Positions 1 to 9,698 of a stretch of DNA of 64,000 bases are shown one piece after another (positions within the stretch are counted from its first letter, which is position 1; each line of letters begins with the position of its first letter). The translations under genes were made by a program, and so were the position numbers. This stretch comes from Burkholderiales bacterium (lineage in GTDB: Bacteria; Pseudomonadota; Gammaproteobacteria; Burkholderiales; Casimicrobiaceae), in the NCBI GenBank assembly GCA_020853025.1, contig JADYZP010000039.1, positions 62,001-126,000 of the forward strand, given 5' to 3'. The notes below the pieces were generated by a model. The model had not been told where the DNA came from. It ran no database searches and saw only the letters and a program-made list of their open reading frames with translations.

Positions 1-156
1 GATCGCCTCCAGCCACTCGGTACGCGCGCGTTCCATGTACTTCAGGTAGTTGGCGTAGTAGACGACGCCGGCGGCGTCGGTATCCTCGTAGTAAACGCGG
101 ACCGGGTGCCGGAAGGGTTCGTTGTCATCCCCCCGAGGCGGCGCTGCGCCGCTCAT
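1..156 (-). CDS. ybgC: YbgC-family acyl-CoA thioesterase (5' part only)
   Basis: The first 52 codons of a hotdog-fold thioesterase of the Tol-Pal-associated YbgC type; the rest lies beyond the window start. The reading frame shows the family signature [19 protein letters not shown], in which the Asp of EDTD is the catalytic residue, followed by MERARTEWL. The ATG at 156-154 overlaps the ruvB stop codon in an ATGA arrangement, so it is translationally coupled to ruvB. In many proteobacteria ybgC opens the tol-pal operon, which probably continues to the left. The N-terminus carries about 15 Gly/Pro/Asp-rich residues ahead of the conserved region. Confidence 0.9.
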   Translation of the reverse strand, partial: MSGAAPPRGDDNEPFRHPVRVYYEDTDAAGVVYYANYLKYMERARTEWLEAI

Positions 157-1196
157 TCGGTGAACATGTCGTTGACGCCGCCCGGCGGCGTGATCCCGAA
201 ATGCCGGTACGACAGCGCGGTGGCGACCCGCCCGCGCGACGTGCGTTGCAGGAAGCCTTGCTGAATGAGGAACGGCTCCAGCACGTCCTCGATCGTGTCG
301 CGCTCCTCGCCGATGGCGGCGGCGAGGTTGTCGACGCCGACGGGGCCGCCAGCGAACTTGTGCAGCACCGTGTGCAGCAGCTTGCGGTCCATCACGTCGA
401 GTCCGGAGCCGTCGACATCGAGCATCGACAGCGCGGCATCGGCCACCAGGTGCGTGATCTGCCCATCGAACTTCACCTGCGCGAAATCACGCACGCGGCG
501 CAGCAGGCGATTGGCGATCCGCGGCGTGCCGCGCGAGCGGCACGCGATTTCGCGCGCGCCGTCGGGCTCGATCGCGATGTCGAGCAGCGCCGCCGAACGC
601 GTGACGATGCGGGTCAGCTCGTCGGTATTGTAGAACTCGAGGCGGGCGACAATACCGAAGCGGTCGCGCAGCGGATTGGTCAGCATACCGGCGCGGGTCG
701 TCGCACCCACCAGCGTGAATGGCGGCAGATCGAGCTTGACGCTTCGCGCCGCCGGCCCCTCTCCGATCATGATGTCGATCTGGAAGTCCTCGAGCGCCGG
801 ATACAGGATCTCCTCGACGATTGGCGACAGCCGGTGGATCTCGTCGATGAACAGCACATCGCGCGGCTCGAGGTTGGTCAGCAGCGCGGCTAAGTCACCC
901 GGACGCTCGAGCACCGGCCCCGAGGTCTGCCGCAGGTTGACGCCGAGCTCGTGGGCGATGATGTGCGACAGCGTGGTCTTGCCCAGTCCCGGCGGACCGA
1001 AGAGCAGGACGTGGTCGAGCGCCTCACCCCGCTGTTTCGTGGCCTGTATGAAGATCGACAGCTGCTCGCGGATCTTCTCCTGTCCCACGTACTCGGCGAG
1101 CCCGCGCGGTCGCAGAGCGCGCTCGATGACCGCCTCCTGCGCACCGGCGACCTTGGCGCCGACCACGCGATGCAACTCGTCGTTTTCGATGGCCAT
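153..1196 (-). CDS. ruvB: Holliday junction branch migration ATPase RuvB
   Basis: 347 residues, normal RuvB length. The protein is the hexameric AAA+ motor that drives branch migration with RuvA at Holliday junctions. Visible motifs are Walker [10 protein letters not shown] at about residues 67-75, Walker B FIDEIH at about 116-121, the sensor-1 region VGATTRAG, the arginine-finger segment LRDRFG, and a C-terminal winged-helix region containing [12 protein letters not shown]. It lies 80 bases downstream of ruvA and overlaps the ybgC start by four bases. Identification is secure. Confidence 0.98.
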   Translation of the reverse strand: MAIENDELHRVVGAKVAGAQEAVIERALRPRGLAEYVGQEKIREQLSIFIQATKQRGEALDHVLLFGPPGLGKTTLSHIIAHELGVNLRQTSGPVLERPGDLAALLTNLEPRDVLFIDEIHRLSPIVEEILYPALEDFQIDIMIGEGPAARSVKLDLPPFTLVGATTRAGMLTNPLRDRFGIVARLEFYNTDELTRIVTRSAALLDIAIEPDGAREIACRSRGTPRIANRLLRRVRDFAQVKFDGQITHLVADAALSMLDVDGSGLDVMDRKLLHTVLHKFAGGPVGVDNLAAAIGEERDTIEDVLEPFLIQQGFLQRTSRGRVATALSYRHFGITPPGGVNDMFTE

Positions 1197-1276
1197 GTCA
1201 GTTCCGCCTTGCGCGACATCGCGTCAGGTTGAAGCCTGACTCACAACTGGACAGTGAGCAGCGAGACTGTTTCATT

Positions 1277-1858
1277 TCAGGCCTTCGCCAGCGCCTTCAA
1301 CGCCTGCCGGATCCCGTCGCTCACCGCCAGGCCATCGGGCAGGTTCTTGACTGTCGCCACCGCCTCCTTGTCGCTGTAGCCGAGCGCCAGCAACGCATGC
1401 AGGATGTCGCTCGAAGCCGGCGGCGCGCGCTGGATGCCGACGGCGGTGGACAGGTCCACGCCAAGCTTGTCCTTCAGTTCGAGCAGTAGGCGTTCCGCCG
1501 TCTTCTTCCCGATGCCGGGAATCTTCGTCAGCCGCCCGGTCTCCTGCATCGTGACCGCCTGCGCGAGTTCGGCGACAGACAACCCCGAGAGCACCGATAG
1601 CGCGGTGCGCGCGCCGATGCCGCTGATCTTTACCAGCAGACGGAACGCGCGGCGCTCGCTTTCGCTGCCGAATCCGAAGAGCAGGTGCGCGTCCTCGCGC
1701 ACGACCAGGTGCGTGAACAGCGTGATGCGCTCTCCGGTCGACGGCAGGTTGTAGAAGGTGCTCATCGGGACGTCGACCTCGTAGGCGACGCCCTGTACGT
1801 CGAGCAGCAGCTGCGGCGGATTCTTCTCGAGCAGGATGCCCGACAGGCGGCCGATCAT
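1277..1858 (-). CDS. ruvA: Holliday junction branch migration protein RuvA
   Basis: 193 residues, typical for RuvA, which binds four-way junctions as a tetramer and loads RuvB. The N-terminal OB-fold begins [12 protein letters not shown]; two helix-hairpin-helix motifs follow ([18 protein letters not shown] and [19 protein letters not shown]), and the C-terminal RuvB-binding domain carries [12 protein letters not shown]. The start at 1858 is the only reasonable ATG. It sits 76 bases downstream of ruvC, in the order yebC-ruvC-ruvA-ruvB. Confidence 0.97.
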   Translation of the reverse strand: MIGRLSGILLEKNPPQLLLDVQGVAYEVDVPMSTFYNLPSTGERITLFTHLVVREDAHLLFGFGSESERRAFRLLVKISGIGARTALSVLSGLSVAELAQAVTMQETGRLTKIPGIGKKTAERLLLELKDKLGVDLSTAVGIQRAPPASSDILHALLALGYSDKEAVATVKNLPDGLAVSDGIRQALKALAKA

Positions 1859-1934
1859 GGTCGATTATCGCATCCGCATCAAGGCTGCGCGCCGCGGCAG
1901 CGGCGAGGCCGCGGTGCCAGCAGCGGCGATCGCG

Positions 1935-2477
1935 TCATCGCACGAAGCGCCCGGCACGGCGCCGATAGCCCGACGAGCGCAACTCGCCCACGCCGACGCT
2001 GCCGTGCGCATGGCAGATCGCGCAGGCGAGGGCGTCGGCGGCGTCTGGCGTCGGCACTCCGGGTAGCTGCAGCAGACGCCGGACCATTTCCTGGACCTGC
2101 GATTTGACCGCGCGGCCGCGGCCGACCACCGCCTGCTTCACCTGGCCCGCCGTGTATTCATGCACGGGCAGACCGGCCAGCACCGCGGCGGCGATCGCTG
2201 CACCGCGCGCCTGCCCGAGCAGCAGCGTGGACTTCGGATTGATGTTGACGAACACCTTTTCGACGGCCACTTCGGTGGGCCGCACTTCCGCGATGACGTG
2301 CGCCAGGTCGCGTGCGATGACGCCTAGCCGCACCGGCAGGCTCGCGCCGCTCGCCCGGATGCAGCCGCTGGTCACGTAGACCAGTTCGTTGCCGTGCTGG
2401 ATCAGCACGCCGAAACCTGTGACCCTGAGTCCCGGGTCGATACCGAGAATGCGGCGCGCTGGCGACGGAGCGGGCAA
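1935..2477 (-). CDS. ruvC: Crossover junction endodeoxyribonuclease RuvC
   Basis: RuvC resolvase, which cuts Holliday junctions with RuvAB. The RNase H-like fold is shown by [14 protein letters not shown] (first catalytic Asp), VAVEKVF (catalytic Glu) and [13 protein letters not shown] (last acidic pair). No ATG is available in a sensible position. I chose the TTG at 2477-2475, 11 bases after the yebC stop, which gives 180 residues against a family norm near 173. The reading frame stays open far upstream, but that part is antisense-like shadow inside yebC. No clear Shine-Dalgarno precedes the TTG, so translation may be coupled to yebC. Function is certain, the start less so. Confidence 0.93.
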   Translation of the reverse strand: MPAPSPARRILGIDPGLRVTGFGVLIQHGNELVYVTSGCIRASGASLPVRLGVIARDLAHVIAEVRPTEVAVEKVFVNINPKSTLLLGQARGAAIAAAVLAGLPVHEYTAGQVKQAVVGRGRAVKSQVQEMVRRLLQLPGVPTPDAADALACAICHAHGSVGVGELRSSGYRRRAGRFVR

Positions 2478-2488
2478 GGGGATGGGCG

Positions 2489-3217
2489 CTAGGCTGCGTC
2501 GAGCGCCGCCGACGTATGCACTTCCTGCACGTCGTCCAGCGACTCGAGTGCGTCCAGCAGCTTTTGCATCCGTGCCGCGTCTTCGCCCGTCAGTTCCACT
2601 TCGGTCGTGGGACGCATCGTCACTTCGGCGAACTCGGCCGTGAAGCCCGTCTTGGCGAGCGCGTCTTTGACGGTCACGAAGTCGTAGGGACCGGTGATCA
2701 CCTCGAAGCTGCCATCGTCGTTGGTGATGACGTCCTGCGCTCCGGCATCGAGCGCGGCTTCGAGCAGCTTGTCCTCGTCGGTACCAGGCGCGAACACGAT
2801 CTGGCCGCAATGCTTGAAGAGGAACGCGACCGAACCATCGGTGCCGAGGTTGCCGCCATATTTCGAGAACGCATGACGAACGTCGGCTACGGTGCGGGTA
2901 CGGTTGTCGGTCATGCAGTCGACGATCACCGCCGCGCCGTTGATGCCGTAGCCCTCGTAGCGGATCTCCTCGTAGCTGACGCCTTCGAGATCACCGGCGC
3001 CGCGCTTGGCGGCGCGCTCGATCGTGTCCTTCGGCATGTTGTGGCCGGTCGCACGGTCGACGGCCAGACGCAGCCGCGGGTTCATCGAAACGTCAGCACC
3101 GCCCAGCCGCGCGGCGACCGTGATCTCCTTGATGAGGCGCGTGAAGATCTTGCCGCGCTTGGCATCGGTCGCCGCCTTCTTGTGCTTGATGTTCGCCCAT
3201 TTGCTGTGGCCGGCCAT
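2489..3217 (-). CDS. yebC: YebC/PmpR family DNA-binding regulatory protein
   Basis: 242 residues, full length. The opening [22 protein letters not shown] is the hallmark of the YebC/TACO1 family, and [12 protein letters not shown] and [19 protein letters not shown] are further conserved blocks. Members act as transcriptional regulators or translation factors that ease ribosome stalling; which role applies here cannot be told. It is the first gene of the yebC-ruvCAB run, a common arrangement, with ruvC starting 11 bases after its stop. A TATAAT box lies at 3254-3259. Confidence 0.95.
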   Translation of the reverse strand: MAGHSKWANIKHKKAATDAKRGKIFTRLIKEITVAARLGGADVSMNPRLRLAVDRATGHNMPKDTIERAAKRGAGDLEGVSYEEIRYEGYGINGAAVIVDCMTDNRTRTVADVRHAFSKYGGNLGTDGSVAFLFKHCGQIVFAPGTDEDKLLEAALDAGAQDVITNDDGSFEVITGPYDFVTVKDALAKTGFTAEFAEVTMRPTTEVELTGEDAARMQKLLDALESLDDVQEVHTSAALDAA

Positions 3218-3253
3218 GGTGCTCTCGACTGCGGTTGCGGCGGGAAAGCGCGA

Positions 3254-3259
3254 ATTATA
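3254..3259 (-). promoter_or_regulatory. -10 box upstream of yebC
   Basis: On the minus strand the sequence reads CGCGTATAATTCGCG, a perfect TATAAT 36 bases upstream of the yebC ATG. No good -35 hexamer is seen at 16-18 bases. The same CGTATAAT core precedes ptsN and petA, so it is probably the principal promoter signal of the yebC-ruvCAB operon. Confidence 0.55.
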
Positions 3260-3305
3260 CGCGGCGCGCGTTGTATCGGAGGCCGTGCCCGCATGGCGTG
3301 CGCGG

Positions 3306-3893
3306 TCAGAGCAGGCCCTGCTGGAGGAGGAACTTTCGCAGCACCTGCAGCCGCACGTCCGAATCGTTGATTTCGAGCATGCTCTGCTTGATCGACAGCG
3401 GCAGCGGCAGCACTTCGGCCAGGCGATAGCCGACCCACGACGCGTCGTCGTAATCGCGTTCGGTGGGGAAGTTCTGCGGTCCGACGCGGGTGGCGATCAG
3501 TTCGAGCAGCTTGGCGAGCGGCGCGTATTCGTCGGCCAGCGGCTTCGAAGGTTCGACAGGGATCGGCGTTACCTCACCTACCACCCGTCCCGACGGCTGC
3601 ACCGAGTGGCTGCGGACCTGGAAGCGGCCCTCGCCGTGTGTGGCCAGGTGCAGGATACCGAGTTCCGGCATGTCCCAGTCGGTGATCCGCGCCAGCGTGC
3701 CCACCGTCGCGATCTCCGGTGCCTTTCCCCTGGTTGCGGCGACTTCGTCGCCGCGGATGATCAGGCTCACGCCGAAGGGCCGATGGTTCGCGAGACTGTC
3801 CTTGGTCATCTCGATATAGCGCTGCTCGAACACCTTGAGCGGCAGCCGCCCGCCGGGAAAGAGCACGGTCTTCAGCGGAAACAGTTCGAGCAT
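3306..3893 (-). CDS. LON peptidase substrate-binding (PUD) domain protein
   Basis: 195 residues from the ATG at 3893. The protein consists of a lone Lon N-terminal substrate-binding domain with no AAA or protease domain: it opens [19 protein letters not shown], then [10 protein letters not shown], and later [19 protein letters not shown]. Stand-alone members are common in proteobacteria and their function is not established. The frame is open to 4025, but the residues before MLEL do not resemble the family and would collide with the rapZ stop. It is transcribed on the same strand as rapZ, 131 bases downstream of it. Confidence 0.85.
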   Translation of the reverse strand: MLELFPLKTVLFPGGRLPLKVFEQRYIEMTKDSLANHRPFGVSLIIRGDEVAATRGKAPEIATVGTLARITDWDMPELGILHLATHGEGRFQVRSHSVQPSGRVVGEVTPIPVEPSKPLADEYAPLAKLLELIATRVGPQNFPTERDYDDASWVGYRLAEVLPLPLSIKQSMLEINDSDVRLQVLRKFLLQQGLL

Positions 3894-4024
3894 GTAGGGC
3901 TCGTGCGCCGCCCGCACGGTGCCGAAGGGCCACATCAGGCGCTGCCGGCACCGGTCAACGCGAGCGTGACGGTGTACCGAGGGTTCATCGTTCGAAGAGG
4001 GTGATGCGCTCCGGGCAAGCGACA

Positions 4025-4861
4025 CTAGCCCAGTTCGCGGTGCCTGACCAGTATCTGGTGGAGGGATGCGAACGCCGCGCTAAGCCGCTCGACCAGGTAG
4101 ACCGACCGATGCCGGCCACCGGTGCAGCCGATCGCGACCGTCAGGTAGTTGCGGTTGTCGCGCGCATAGTCCGGCAGCCAGCTCGCGACGAAGCGATGGA
4201 TGTCTGCGTGCATGCGTTCGACCGTCGGCGATGCCTCGAGAAACGCAACGACGGGCGGGTCGCGCCCGGTCAGCGGCGCCAGATCAGGCTCGTAGTGCGG
4301 ATTGGGGAGGCAGCGCACGTCGAACACCAGATCGGCGTCGAGCGGGACCCCATGCTTGAAGCCGAAGGATTCGAAGAGCAGCGTCAGCCGAGACGGATCG
4401 ACGGCGATGAAATCCTTGATCCAGCCGCGCAACGCCGCGGCCGAGAGGTCGCTGGTGTCGAAGGAGAATCCGAGTTCGCGCGCCTCGGCCAACAGCGCGC
4501 GCTCGTATTCGATCGCCTCGGTCAGCGTCCGCGCGTCGCTGGAGAACGGGTGGCGCCGCCGCGTCTCCGAGAACCGCTTGACCAGCGTGTCGGTCTTGGC
4601 GTCGAGATAGAGAAAGCGCACGTTCCAGCCGGTGCGCTTGGCGGCGGCGATCGACGTCACCAGTCCGGGCAGGCCGGGCCCGGTCCTCACATCGAGTGCG
4701 ATGGCCACTCGGTGCTGTCCGCCGTGTGCAAGGCCCGCGACGGTCGCAACAAGCATCGACGGCGGCAGGTTGTTGATCGCGTGGTAGCCGGAATCCTCGA
4801 GCGCCGCCAGTGCGACGCTCTTGCCGGAGCCCGACACGCCGCCGATCAGCAACAGGTCCAT
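4025..4861 (-). CDS. rapZ: RNase adapter / nucleotide-binding protein RapZ
   Basis: 278 residues starting MDLLLIGGVSGSGKS (Walker A at about residues 7-15) and carrying the C-terminal signature AIGCTGGRHRSVYL. In E. coli RapZ delivers GlmZ sRNA to RNase E and so tunes glucosamine-6-phosphate synthase; in other bacteria the role is less defined. The ATG at 4861 lies 7 bases after the hprK stop. The longer open frame to 4933 overlaps hprK coding sequence and is not family-like. The order ptsN-hprK-rapZ is the usual betaproteobacterial PTS-Ntr cluster. Confidence 0.95.
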   Translation of the reverse strand: MDLLLIGGVSGSGKSVALAALEDSGYHAINNLPPSMLVATVAGLAHGGQHRVAIALDVRTGPGLPGLVTSIAAAKRTGWNVRFLYLDAKTDTLVKRFSETRRRHPFSSDARTLTEAIEYERALLAEARELGFSFDTSDLSAAALRGWIKDFIAVDPSRLTLLFESFGFKHGVPLDADLVFDVRCLPNPHYEPDLAPLTGRDPPVVAFLEASPTVERMHADIHRFVASWLPDYARDNRNYLTVAIGCTGGRHRSVYLVERLSAAFASLHQILVRHRELG

Positions 4862-4868
4862 CGGCGCC

Positions 4869-5810
4869 CTAATCCCCGTCTTCCATGAGCTTCTGCTGGC
4901 GCTCGATGAATTCCTTGGTGCTGTCGATGCCACGCTGATTGAGCACGAAATTGCGCACGGCGGCCTCCACCAGAACCGCCAGGTTGCGTCCGGCCGCGAC
5001 CGGGATGGTGACCTTGCGGATGGGCACCGAAAGCACGTCCTGGTAGGTCGCGTTGACCTGCAGGCGGTCGAGGTCGCTGAAAGCCTCGTGACTGTGGTCC
5101 TCGAGATGCACGATCAGTTTCAGGAGTTTGCGCGGTCGCACGGCCGTTTCGCCAAAAATGGTTCGGATATTGAGCACGCCGATGCCGCGGACCTCGAGGA
5201 AGTCTCGCAGGACGGTCGGACAGCGGCCCTCGATCGTGTCGGGCGAAATTCGGTAGAGCTCGACGATGTCGTCGGCGACCAGTCCGTTGCCGCGGGAAAT
5301 GAGCTCGAGCGCCAGTTCGCTCTTGCCGATCGCCGACGCGCCGGTGATCAGCACGCCCATTTCCAGCACGTCGAGAAAGACGCCGTGCAGCGTCGTCGAC
5401 GCGGCGAGCATCCGGGCAAGGTACAGCCGCAGGACATCGACCATGTGCGGCGACGGTTGCGGGGAGGTGAACAGAGCCACATGGTGCCGGTTGCACTGGT
5501 CGAGCAGGTATGGTGATACCGGTTCGCCGTTGGCGACGACGATCGCGATCAGTTCGGGCGTAAACAGGCGGTCGACCGACACCTGCATTGCACCGTCACC
5601 GAGATCGCGAAGGTAGGCGCCTTCCGCGGCACCCAGGATCTGGATGCGGAACGGGTGGATCAGGTTCATGTGGCCGACCTGGCCGACCGTCGCTTTCAAT
5701 TCAGAGTCGCCGGTCAGTGTGCGATTGCCGCCCTGGCGGCCGCCTTTCCAGTGCAGCTCCAGCCGATCCGCGTTGTCGTCGAGCAGGCGCTTTACGCTGA
5801 CTTGGCGCAT
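4869..5810 (-). CDS. hprK: HPr kinase/phosphorylase
   Basis: 313 residues from the ATG at 5810, which has a good Shine-Dalgarno (GGAG eight bases upstream). The frame could also start at a TTG at 5828, but the ATG is better supported. HprK/P phosphorylates and dephosphorylates HPr on Ser46. The Walker A GASAIGKS lies at about residues 157-164 and the family signature EVRGIGVLNIRTIFG follows at about 204-218. It lies between ptsN and rapZ; no ptsH or ptsI is in the window, so its HPr partner is encoded elsewhere. Confidence 0.95.
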   Translation of the reverse strand: MRQVSVKRLLDDNADRLELHWKGGRQGGNRTLTGDSELKATVGQVGHMNLIHPFRIQILGAAEGAYLRDLGDGAMQVSVDRLFTPELIAIVVANGEPVSPYLLDQCNRHHVALFTSPQPSPHMVDVLRLYLARMLAASTTLHGVFLDVLEMGVLITGASAIGKSELALELISRGNGLVADDIVELYRISPDTIEGRCPTVLRDFLEVRGIGVLNIRTIFGETAVRPRKLLKLIVHLEDHSHEAFSDLDRLQVNATYQDVLSVPIRKVTIPVAAGRNLAVLVEAAVRNFVLNQRGIDSTKEFIERQQKLMEDGD

Positions 5811-5867
5811 CGCGATTTCTCCGTTCAACTCATGGTGCCCGGCTCGAGGGCCGCGGTGCGCCGACGC

Positions 5868-6329
5868 TCATGGCGCCGACTCCCAGGTGCGAAAGAGCGT
5901 CACGAGGTCGTCCGCGTTGTCGACCGCGGCCAGCTTTTCGCGGAAGGGCCTCTCGGAGAACATCTGCGCCAGCTCGGACAGCAGTTGCAGGTGCAGGTCG
6001 GTGGCCTGCTCGGGCACCAGCAGCACGAACACCTGCGAAACCGGCTTGCCGTCGGGCGCGTCGAAGGGCACCGGGTGCTTCAGGCGTACGAAGGCGCCGC
6101 GCGCCTCCTTCAAGCCTTTGATCCGGCCGTGCGGGATCGCCACTCCCTGACCGAGTCCGGTCGAGCCCAGTTTCTCCCGCGCCGCCAGGCTCGACGCGAC
6201 GCTGGCCCCATCGAGGCCGCCTTGCGCGGCAAACAGCGCGCCGACGGCGTCGAACAGACGCGGCTTCGAGCCCACGTCGAGGTCGAGCGCGATGTTCGCG
6301 GGAGGGAGCAGTTCAGCGATCTGGTTCAT
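5868..6329 (-). CDS. ptsN: PTS IIA-like nitrogen regulatory protein PtsN (EIIA-Ntr)
   Basis: 153 residues, standard length. The phosphorylated histidine is His67 in QGVAIPHGRI, and the C-terminal half keeps the conserved LLVPEQATDLHLQLLSELA block. In the family EIIA-Ntr is the terminal acceptor of the nitrogen PTS and regulates potassium transport, sigma-54-linked functions and stress responses by protein contacts. It lies 70 bases downstream of hpf and 57 bases upstream of hprK. A TATAAT at 6388-6393 suggests its own promoter in addition to read-through from rpoN-hpf. Confidence 0.95.
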   Translation of the reverse strand: MNQIAELLPPANIALDLDVGSKPRLFDAVGALFAAQGGLDGASVASSLAAREKLGSTGLGQGVAIPHGRIKGLKEARGAFVRLKHPVPFDAPDGKPVSQVFVLLVPEQATDLHLQLLSELAQMFSERPFREKLAAVDNADDLVTLFRTWESAP

Positions 6330-6387
6330 GGAAATGAAACGGCGGGCGGTCAGAACCCCTGACTCCCGCCGACTCAGGCTGGGCGGA

Positions 6388-6393
6388 ATTATA
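6388..6393 (-). promoter_or_regulatory. -10 box upstream of ptsN
   Basis: The minus strand reads GGCGTATAATTCCGCC, a perfect TATAAT in the 70-base gap between hpf and ptsN, 58 bases before the ptsN ATG. A -35 is not evident. The flanks form a short palindrome (GGCG...CGCC) around the hexamer, and the core matches the yebC box. Confidence 0.5.
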
Positions 6394-6399
6394 CGCCGG

Positions 6400-6753
6400 T
6401 CACTTGGCCGGCTGGCCGGGAGGCTGGGTCGACGCCAGCGTGCGCTCGATCACCTCCCGGTCCGCCCGATGTGCGGACAGCTTCTCCTTGTGCTTCAGGA
6501 CTTGGCGGTTCAGCTTGTCGGCCAGGCAATCGATCGCTGCGTACATGTCGGATTCGACGGCTTCGGCGTGGATTTCCTTGCCCCGGACATGGATGTTCGC
6601 CTCGACCTTCTGTCGCAGCTTTTCCACCGAAAGAACCACAGTGACGTCGATCACATGGTCGAAATGCCGATTCACGCGGTCAAGCTTGCTGACGACATAC
6701 GCGCGAATTGCAGGCGTGATAACCAGGTGGACGCCGGTGAGGTTCAAGTTCAT
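6400..6753 (-). CDS. hpf: Ribosome hibernation promoting factor (short HPF type)
   Basis: 117 residues from the ATG at 6753, preceded by AGGAG at a six-base spacing. It begins MNLNLTGVHLVITPAIRAYV, the sigma-54 modulation/S30EA fold, and ends after HREVIERTLA-like basic/acidic residues without the C-terminal extension of long HPF. It binds the 30S decoding region and promotes ribosome dimerisation in stationary phase. It follows rpoN by 68 bases, the usual rpoN-hpf-ptsN order. Confidence 0.95.
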   Translation of the reverse strand: MNLNLTGVHLVITPAIRAYVVSKLDRVNRHFDHVIDVTVVLSVEKLRQKVEANIHVRGKEIHAEAVESDMYAAIDCLADKLNRQVLKHKEKLSAHRADREVIERTLASTQPPGQPAK

Positions 6754-6821
6754 CGAGCTCTCCTTTTTCTGTGCAGCGATGATGCTGCGTTTGCGCAAAA
6801 TCCGCGCCAGGCTCGTGTCCA

Positions 6822-8312
6822 CTAGAAGGCCTTGCGCAGGTTGACGGGAGGAATCGACAGCGCCTCCCGGTACTTGGCGATGGTCCGGCGGGCGACGATG
6901 ATCCCCTGTTCGCCCAACAGTTCCGCGATCCTGCTGTCGGTCAACGGCACTTTCTGGTTCTCCGCGGCGATCAGTTGCTTGATCAGCGCCCGGATCGCGG
7001 TTGCCGATGCCGCACCTCCGGTGTCGGTGGCGACGTGGCTGCCGAAGAAGTACTTGAGTTCGAAGGTTCCGCGCGGCGTCAGCATGTACTTCTGCGTGGT
7101 CACCCGCGAAATCGTCGACTCGTGCAGGTCCAGCATGCTGGCGATTTCACGCAGCACCATCGGCCGCATCGCAACCTCCCCATGCTCGAAGAACCGGCGC
7201 TGGCGCTCGACAATGGCCTGCGCGACGCGGAGGATGGTCTCGAAGCGCTGCTGGACATTGCGGATCAGCCACTTGGCTTCCTGCAGATGCGCGGTAAGTT
7301 GCTGGTTGGACGACTCGCGGTTGCGCGTCAGAATGTCCGCGTAGATGCGGTTCAGCCTCAGTTTGGGCATCGCGGCCTCATTGAGCGACGCGGTCCAGGT
7401 GTTGCGCAGCTTGCGCACGACGACATCCGGAATCACGAAGTTCGCCTCGTCGCGGGAGAACGAAGAGCCAGGACGCGGGTTCAGGCTGCGGATCAGCTCG
7501 CGCACGCTCTTGACGCAGGCGTCGTCGCAGCGCAGTACGCGGCGCAGCTTGGTGAAATCGCGCGCCGCCAGCAGCTGCAGATGGCCGTCGCAGATCGTGA
7601 GCGCCTCGGCGCGATACGGCGTGTCGGCGGGCAGCACCTTGAGTTGCAGCGACAGGCATTCTGCCGGACTGCGCGCGCCGACACCGGCCGGATCGAAGCT
7701 CTGCAGGAACTTGAGGCCGATCATCAGCTCTTCGGGCTCGAGCGCATCGTGTTCGGAAAACATGTCCGAGATCTCGTCGAGCGACGACGCGAGATAACCG
7801 TCGTCGTCCAGTGCGTCGATCAGCGCCTCGACGATCTGCCGATCGCGCAAGGGCAGCTTGAGCAGCGCGAGCTGGCCGATCAGGTGGTCGCGCAGCGAGC
7901 TGGTCGCGACCTGCTGCGGCGAGAAATCCTCGTCCTCGTTGGAACTGCCGCTGCCCCAGTCGCCGTCGGTCGCCCCGCCGCCGTAATCGGAGAAGTCGGT
8001 GATGTCGGGAAGGTCGTCGCGTGAGGGCGCCGTGTCGACGCCGGCCATGCCTTCGCCGTCTCCTTCGCCGTCATCGTCGCGTGGAGGGCGCTCGACGGTG
8101 GCTGGGCCCGGGGCGGTACCGGCGACCGCGTATTCCGGCGGCGGGGCGTCGTCGTCGCCCTCCTCGCGTTCGAGCAGCGGGTTCTCCTGCAGCATCCGGT
8201 CGACTTCGGCGTTGAGCTCGAGTGTCGACAACTGCAGCAGCCGGATCGACTGCTGCAACTGCGGCGTCAGCGTGAGATGCTGGGTAAGCTTGAGCTGGAG
8301 CGTTTGTTTCAT
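6822..8312 (-). CDS. rpoN: RNA polymerase sigma-54 factor RpoN
   Basis: 496 residues from the ATG at 8312. The N-terminal activator-interacting region I is glutamine- and leucine-rich (MKQTLQLKLTQHLTLTPQLQ), followed by an acidic region II of about 100 residues. The core-binding domain, the helix-turn-helix region (LHESTISRVTTQKY) and the RpoN box ARRTIAKYRE near the C-terminus are all intact. It lies between lptB and hpf, the canonical arrangement. The upstream open frame to 8480 overlaps lptB coding sequence and is spurious. Confidence 0.97.
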   Translation of the reverse strand: MKQTLQLKLTQHLTLTPQLQQSIRLLQLSTLELNAEVDRMLQENPLLEREEGDDDAPPPEYAVAGTAPGPATVERPPRDDDGEGDGEGMAGVDTAPSRDDLPDITDFSDYGGGATDGDWGSGSSNEDEDFSPQQVATSSLRDHLIGQLALLKLPLRDRQIVEALIDALDDDGYLASSLDEISDMFSEHDALEPEELMIGLKFLQSFDPAGVGARSPAECLSLQLKVLPADTPYRAEALTICDGHLQLLAARDFTKLRRVLRCDDACVKSVRELIRSLNPRPGSSFSRDEANFVIPDVVVRKLRNTWTASLNEAAMPKLRLNRIYADILTRNRESSNQQLTAHLQEAKWLIRNVQQRFETILRVAQAIVERQRRFFEHGEVAMRPMVLREIASMLDLHESTISRVTTQKYMLTPRGTFELKYFFGSHVATDTGGAASATAIRALIKQLIAAENQKVPLTDSRIAELLGEQGIIVARRTIAKYREALSIPPVNLRKAF

Positions 8313-8346
8313 CGAGCAGAACTGCTGCGCGGCTCCGGTGGCCGGC

Positions 8347-9069
8347 TCATAGCCGGAAATGCTCACCAAGGTAGACTTTGCGTACGTCCTCATTATAAAC
8401 AATCTCACCCGGAACGCCCGAGGCGAGGACCCGACCTTCGTTGATGATGTACGCGCGGTCGCAGATCCCGAGCGTTTCACGAACGTTGTGGTCGGTGATC
8501 AGGATACCGATGCCGCGTTCCTTGAGGAAGCCGATGATCTTCTGGATATCGAGCACGGCGAGCGGATCGACGCCCGCGAAGGGTTCGTCGAGCAGGATGA
8601 AGCGGGGGCGCGTGGCCAGCGCGCGAGCGATTTCGCAGCGGCGGCGCTCGCCGCCGGACAGCGAGACCGCAGGCGCGCTGGCGAGATGCGAGATCGACAG
8701 GTCCTCAAGCAGCGCGTCGAGGCGGTTGGACAGCGTGTCGGGATCAAGGTCCTGCAGTTCGAGGATCGCCCGCACGTTTTCGGCAACCGTCAGCTTGCGG
8801 AAGATCGATGCCTCCTGCGGCAAATAGGAAAGTCCGCGTCGCGCACGCTTGTGGATGGGCAGGTGCGACAGGTTCTCGCCATCGAGCTGGATACTCCCGC
8901 CATCGGCGGCCACCAGGCCGACGATCATGTAAAAGCAGGTCGTCTTGCCGGCACCGTTGGGGCCGAGGAGGCCGACGACTTCGCCGCTCGCCACCTCGAG
9001 CGACACGTCGTGGACGACGGTACGCGCCTTATAGCGTTTCTGCAGGCGTGCCGCCGAGAGGAGGCTCAT
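8347..9069 (-). CDS. lptB: LPS export ABC transporter ATP-binding protein LptB
   Basis: 240 residues. The Walker [10 protein letters not shown] lies at about residues 37-45, the ABC signature LSGGERRR follows, and Walker B is [10 protein letters not shown]. The LptB-specific [11 protein letters not shown] block (Q-loop region) is present. LptB powers LPS extraction from the inner membrane with LptFG, which are not in this window. The ATG overlaps the lptA stop by four bases. Confidence 0.97.
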   Translation of the reverse strand: MSLLSAARLQKRYKARTVVHDVSLEVASGEVVGLLGPNGAGKTTCFYMIVGLVAADGGSIQLDGENLSHLPIHKRARRGLSYLPQEASIFRKLTVAENVRAILELQDLDPDTLSNRLDALLEDLSISHLASAPAVSLSGGERRRCEIARALATRPRFILLDEPFAGVDPLAVLDIQKIIGFLKERGIGILITDHNVRETLGICDRAYIINEGRVLASGVPGEIVYNEDVRKVYLGEHFRL

Positions 9070-9698
9070 TGAGCCGCCGGCTTGATTTCTCCGGACGGCC
9101 GCAGCGGCAGCGCCGGAGCGGCCTTGCCATCGGTCCCCTTGCCGGGGCTCGCCTTGCCGGGCAGCACGTCGCTTTTCGGCTGGAACACGCCGCGCACGCG
9201 GTCATCGCGACCGGCGGCGCCCGGCTTCGGTGTGGACGACGCGCGACCTTCAGCGCGAAACAGCTCGGTTGCCGAGTTGTAGGAGATGAAGTTGCTGCGG
9301 ATCTCGTCGTCGCCGCGCTTCAGGATCGCATTGTCGAAGAGCTCGATCTGCTCCTTCTGGCCGTCGTACTCGGCACGCTGCGCCCAGCCTTCGTAGTAGC
9401 CATCCGCGTCGTCGCGCTTCTGGCGAAACGACAGCGGATTACCGAAGGCGGTCGCCGACAGCGAATTGTCGGGGTTCTGCGTAAAGTTGATGCGGTCGGC
9501 GCGGATGGTCATCGTGCCCTGGGTGATCACGACGTTGCCTTTGAGGACGCCGGTGCGCTTCTCGTAGTTGACCTCGCCATCATCCGACGTGAAGGTGATC
9601 GGCTTCTCACGGTCGGTCTTCTCCGCATGCGCGGCACACGTCACGAGGATCGCGCAAAGGGCGGCGGCCAGGCGCAGCAGGAGGGAGTCTCGATTCAC
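9066..9698 (-). CDS. lptA: LPS transport periplasmic protein LptA
   Basis: 210 residues with a clear signal peptide (hydrophobic [20 protein letters not shown], cleavage after AHA). The OstA-like beta-jellyroll region contains [21 protein letters not shown] and [15 protein letters not shown]. LptA polymers bridge the periplasm between LptC and LptD. The last 50 residues are a low-complexity tail rich in Pro, Ala, Gly and Lys, longer than in E. coli LptA. Start and stop overlap lptC and lptB by four bases each. Confidence 0.95.
   Translation of the reverse strand: MNRDSLLLRLAAALCAILVTCAAHAEKTDREKPITFTSDDGEVNYEKRTGVLKGNVVITQGTMTIRADRINFTQNPDNSLSATAFGNPLSFRQKRDDADGYYEGWAQRAEYDGQKEQIELFDNAILKRGDDEIRSNFISYNSATELFRAEGRASSTPKPGAAGRDDRVRGVFQPKSDVLPGKASPGKGTDGKAAPALPLRPSGEIKPAAQ

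Noticed and set aside
3218-3305. LexA (SOS) box upstream of the yebC-ruvCAB genes
   Set aside because: No CTG-N10-CAG-type site was seen in the gap; only the TATAAT box is supported.
4862-4933. Longer N-terminus for RapZ
   Set aside because: The added residues overlap hprK and are Ser/Arg-rich shadow sequence; the ATG at 4861 starts directly at the conserved P-loop strand.
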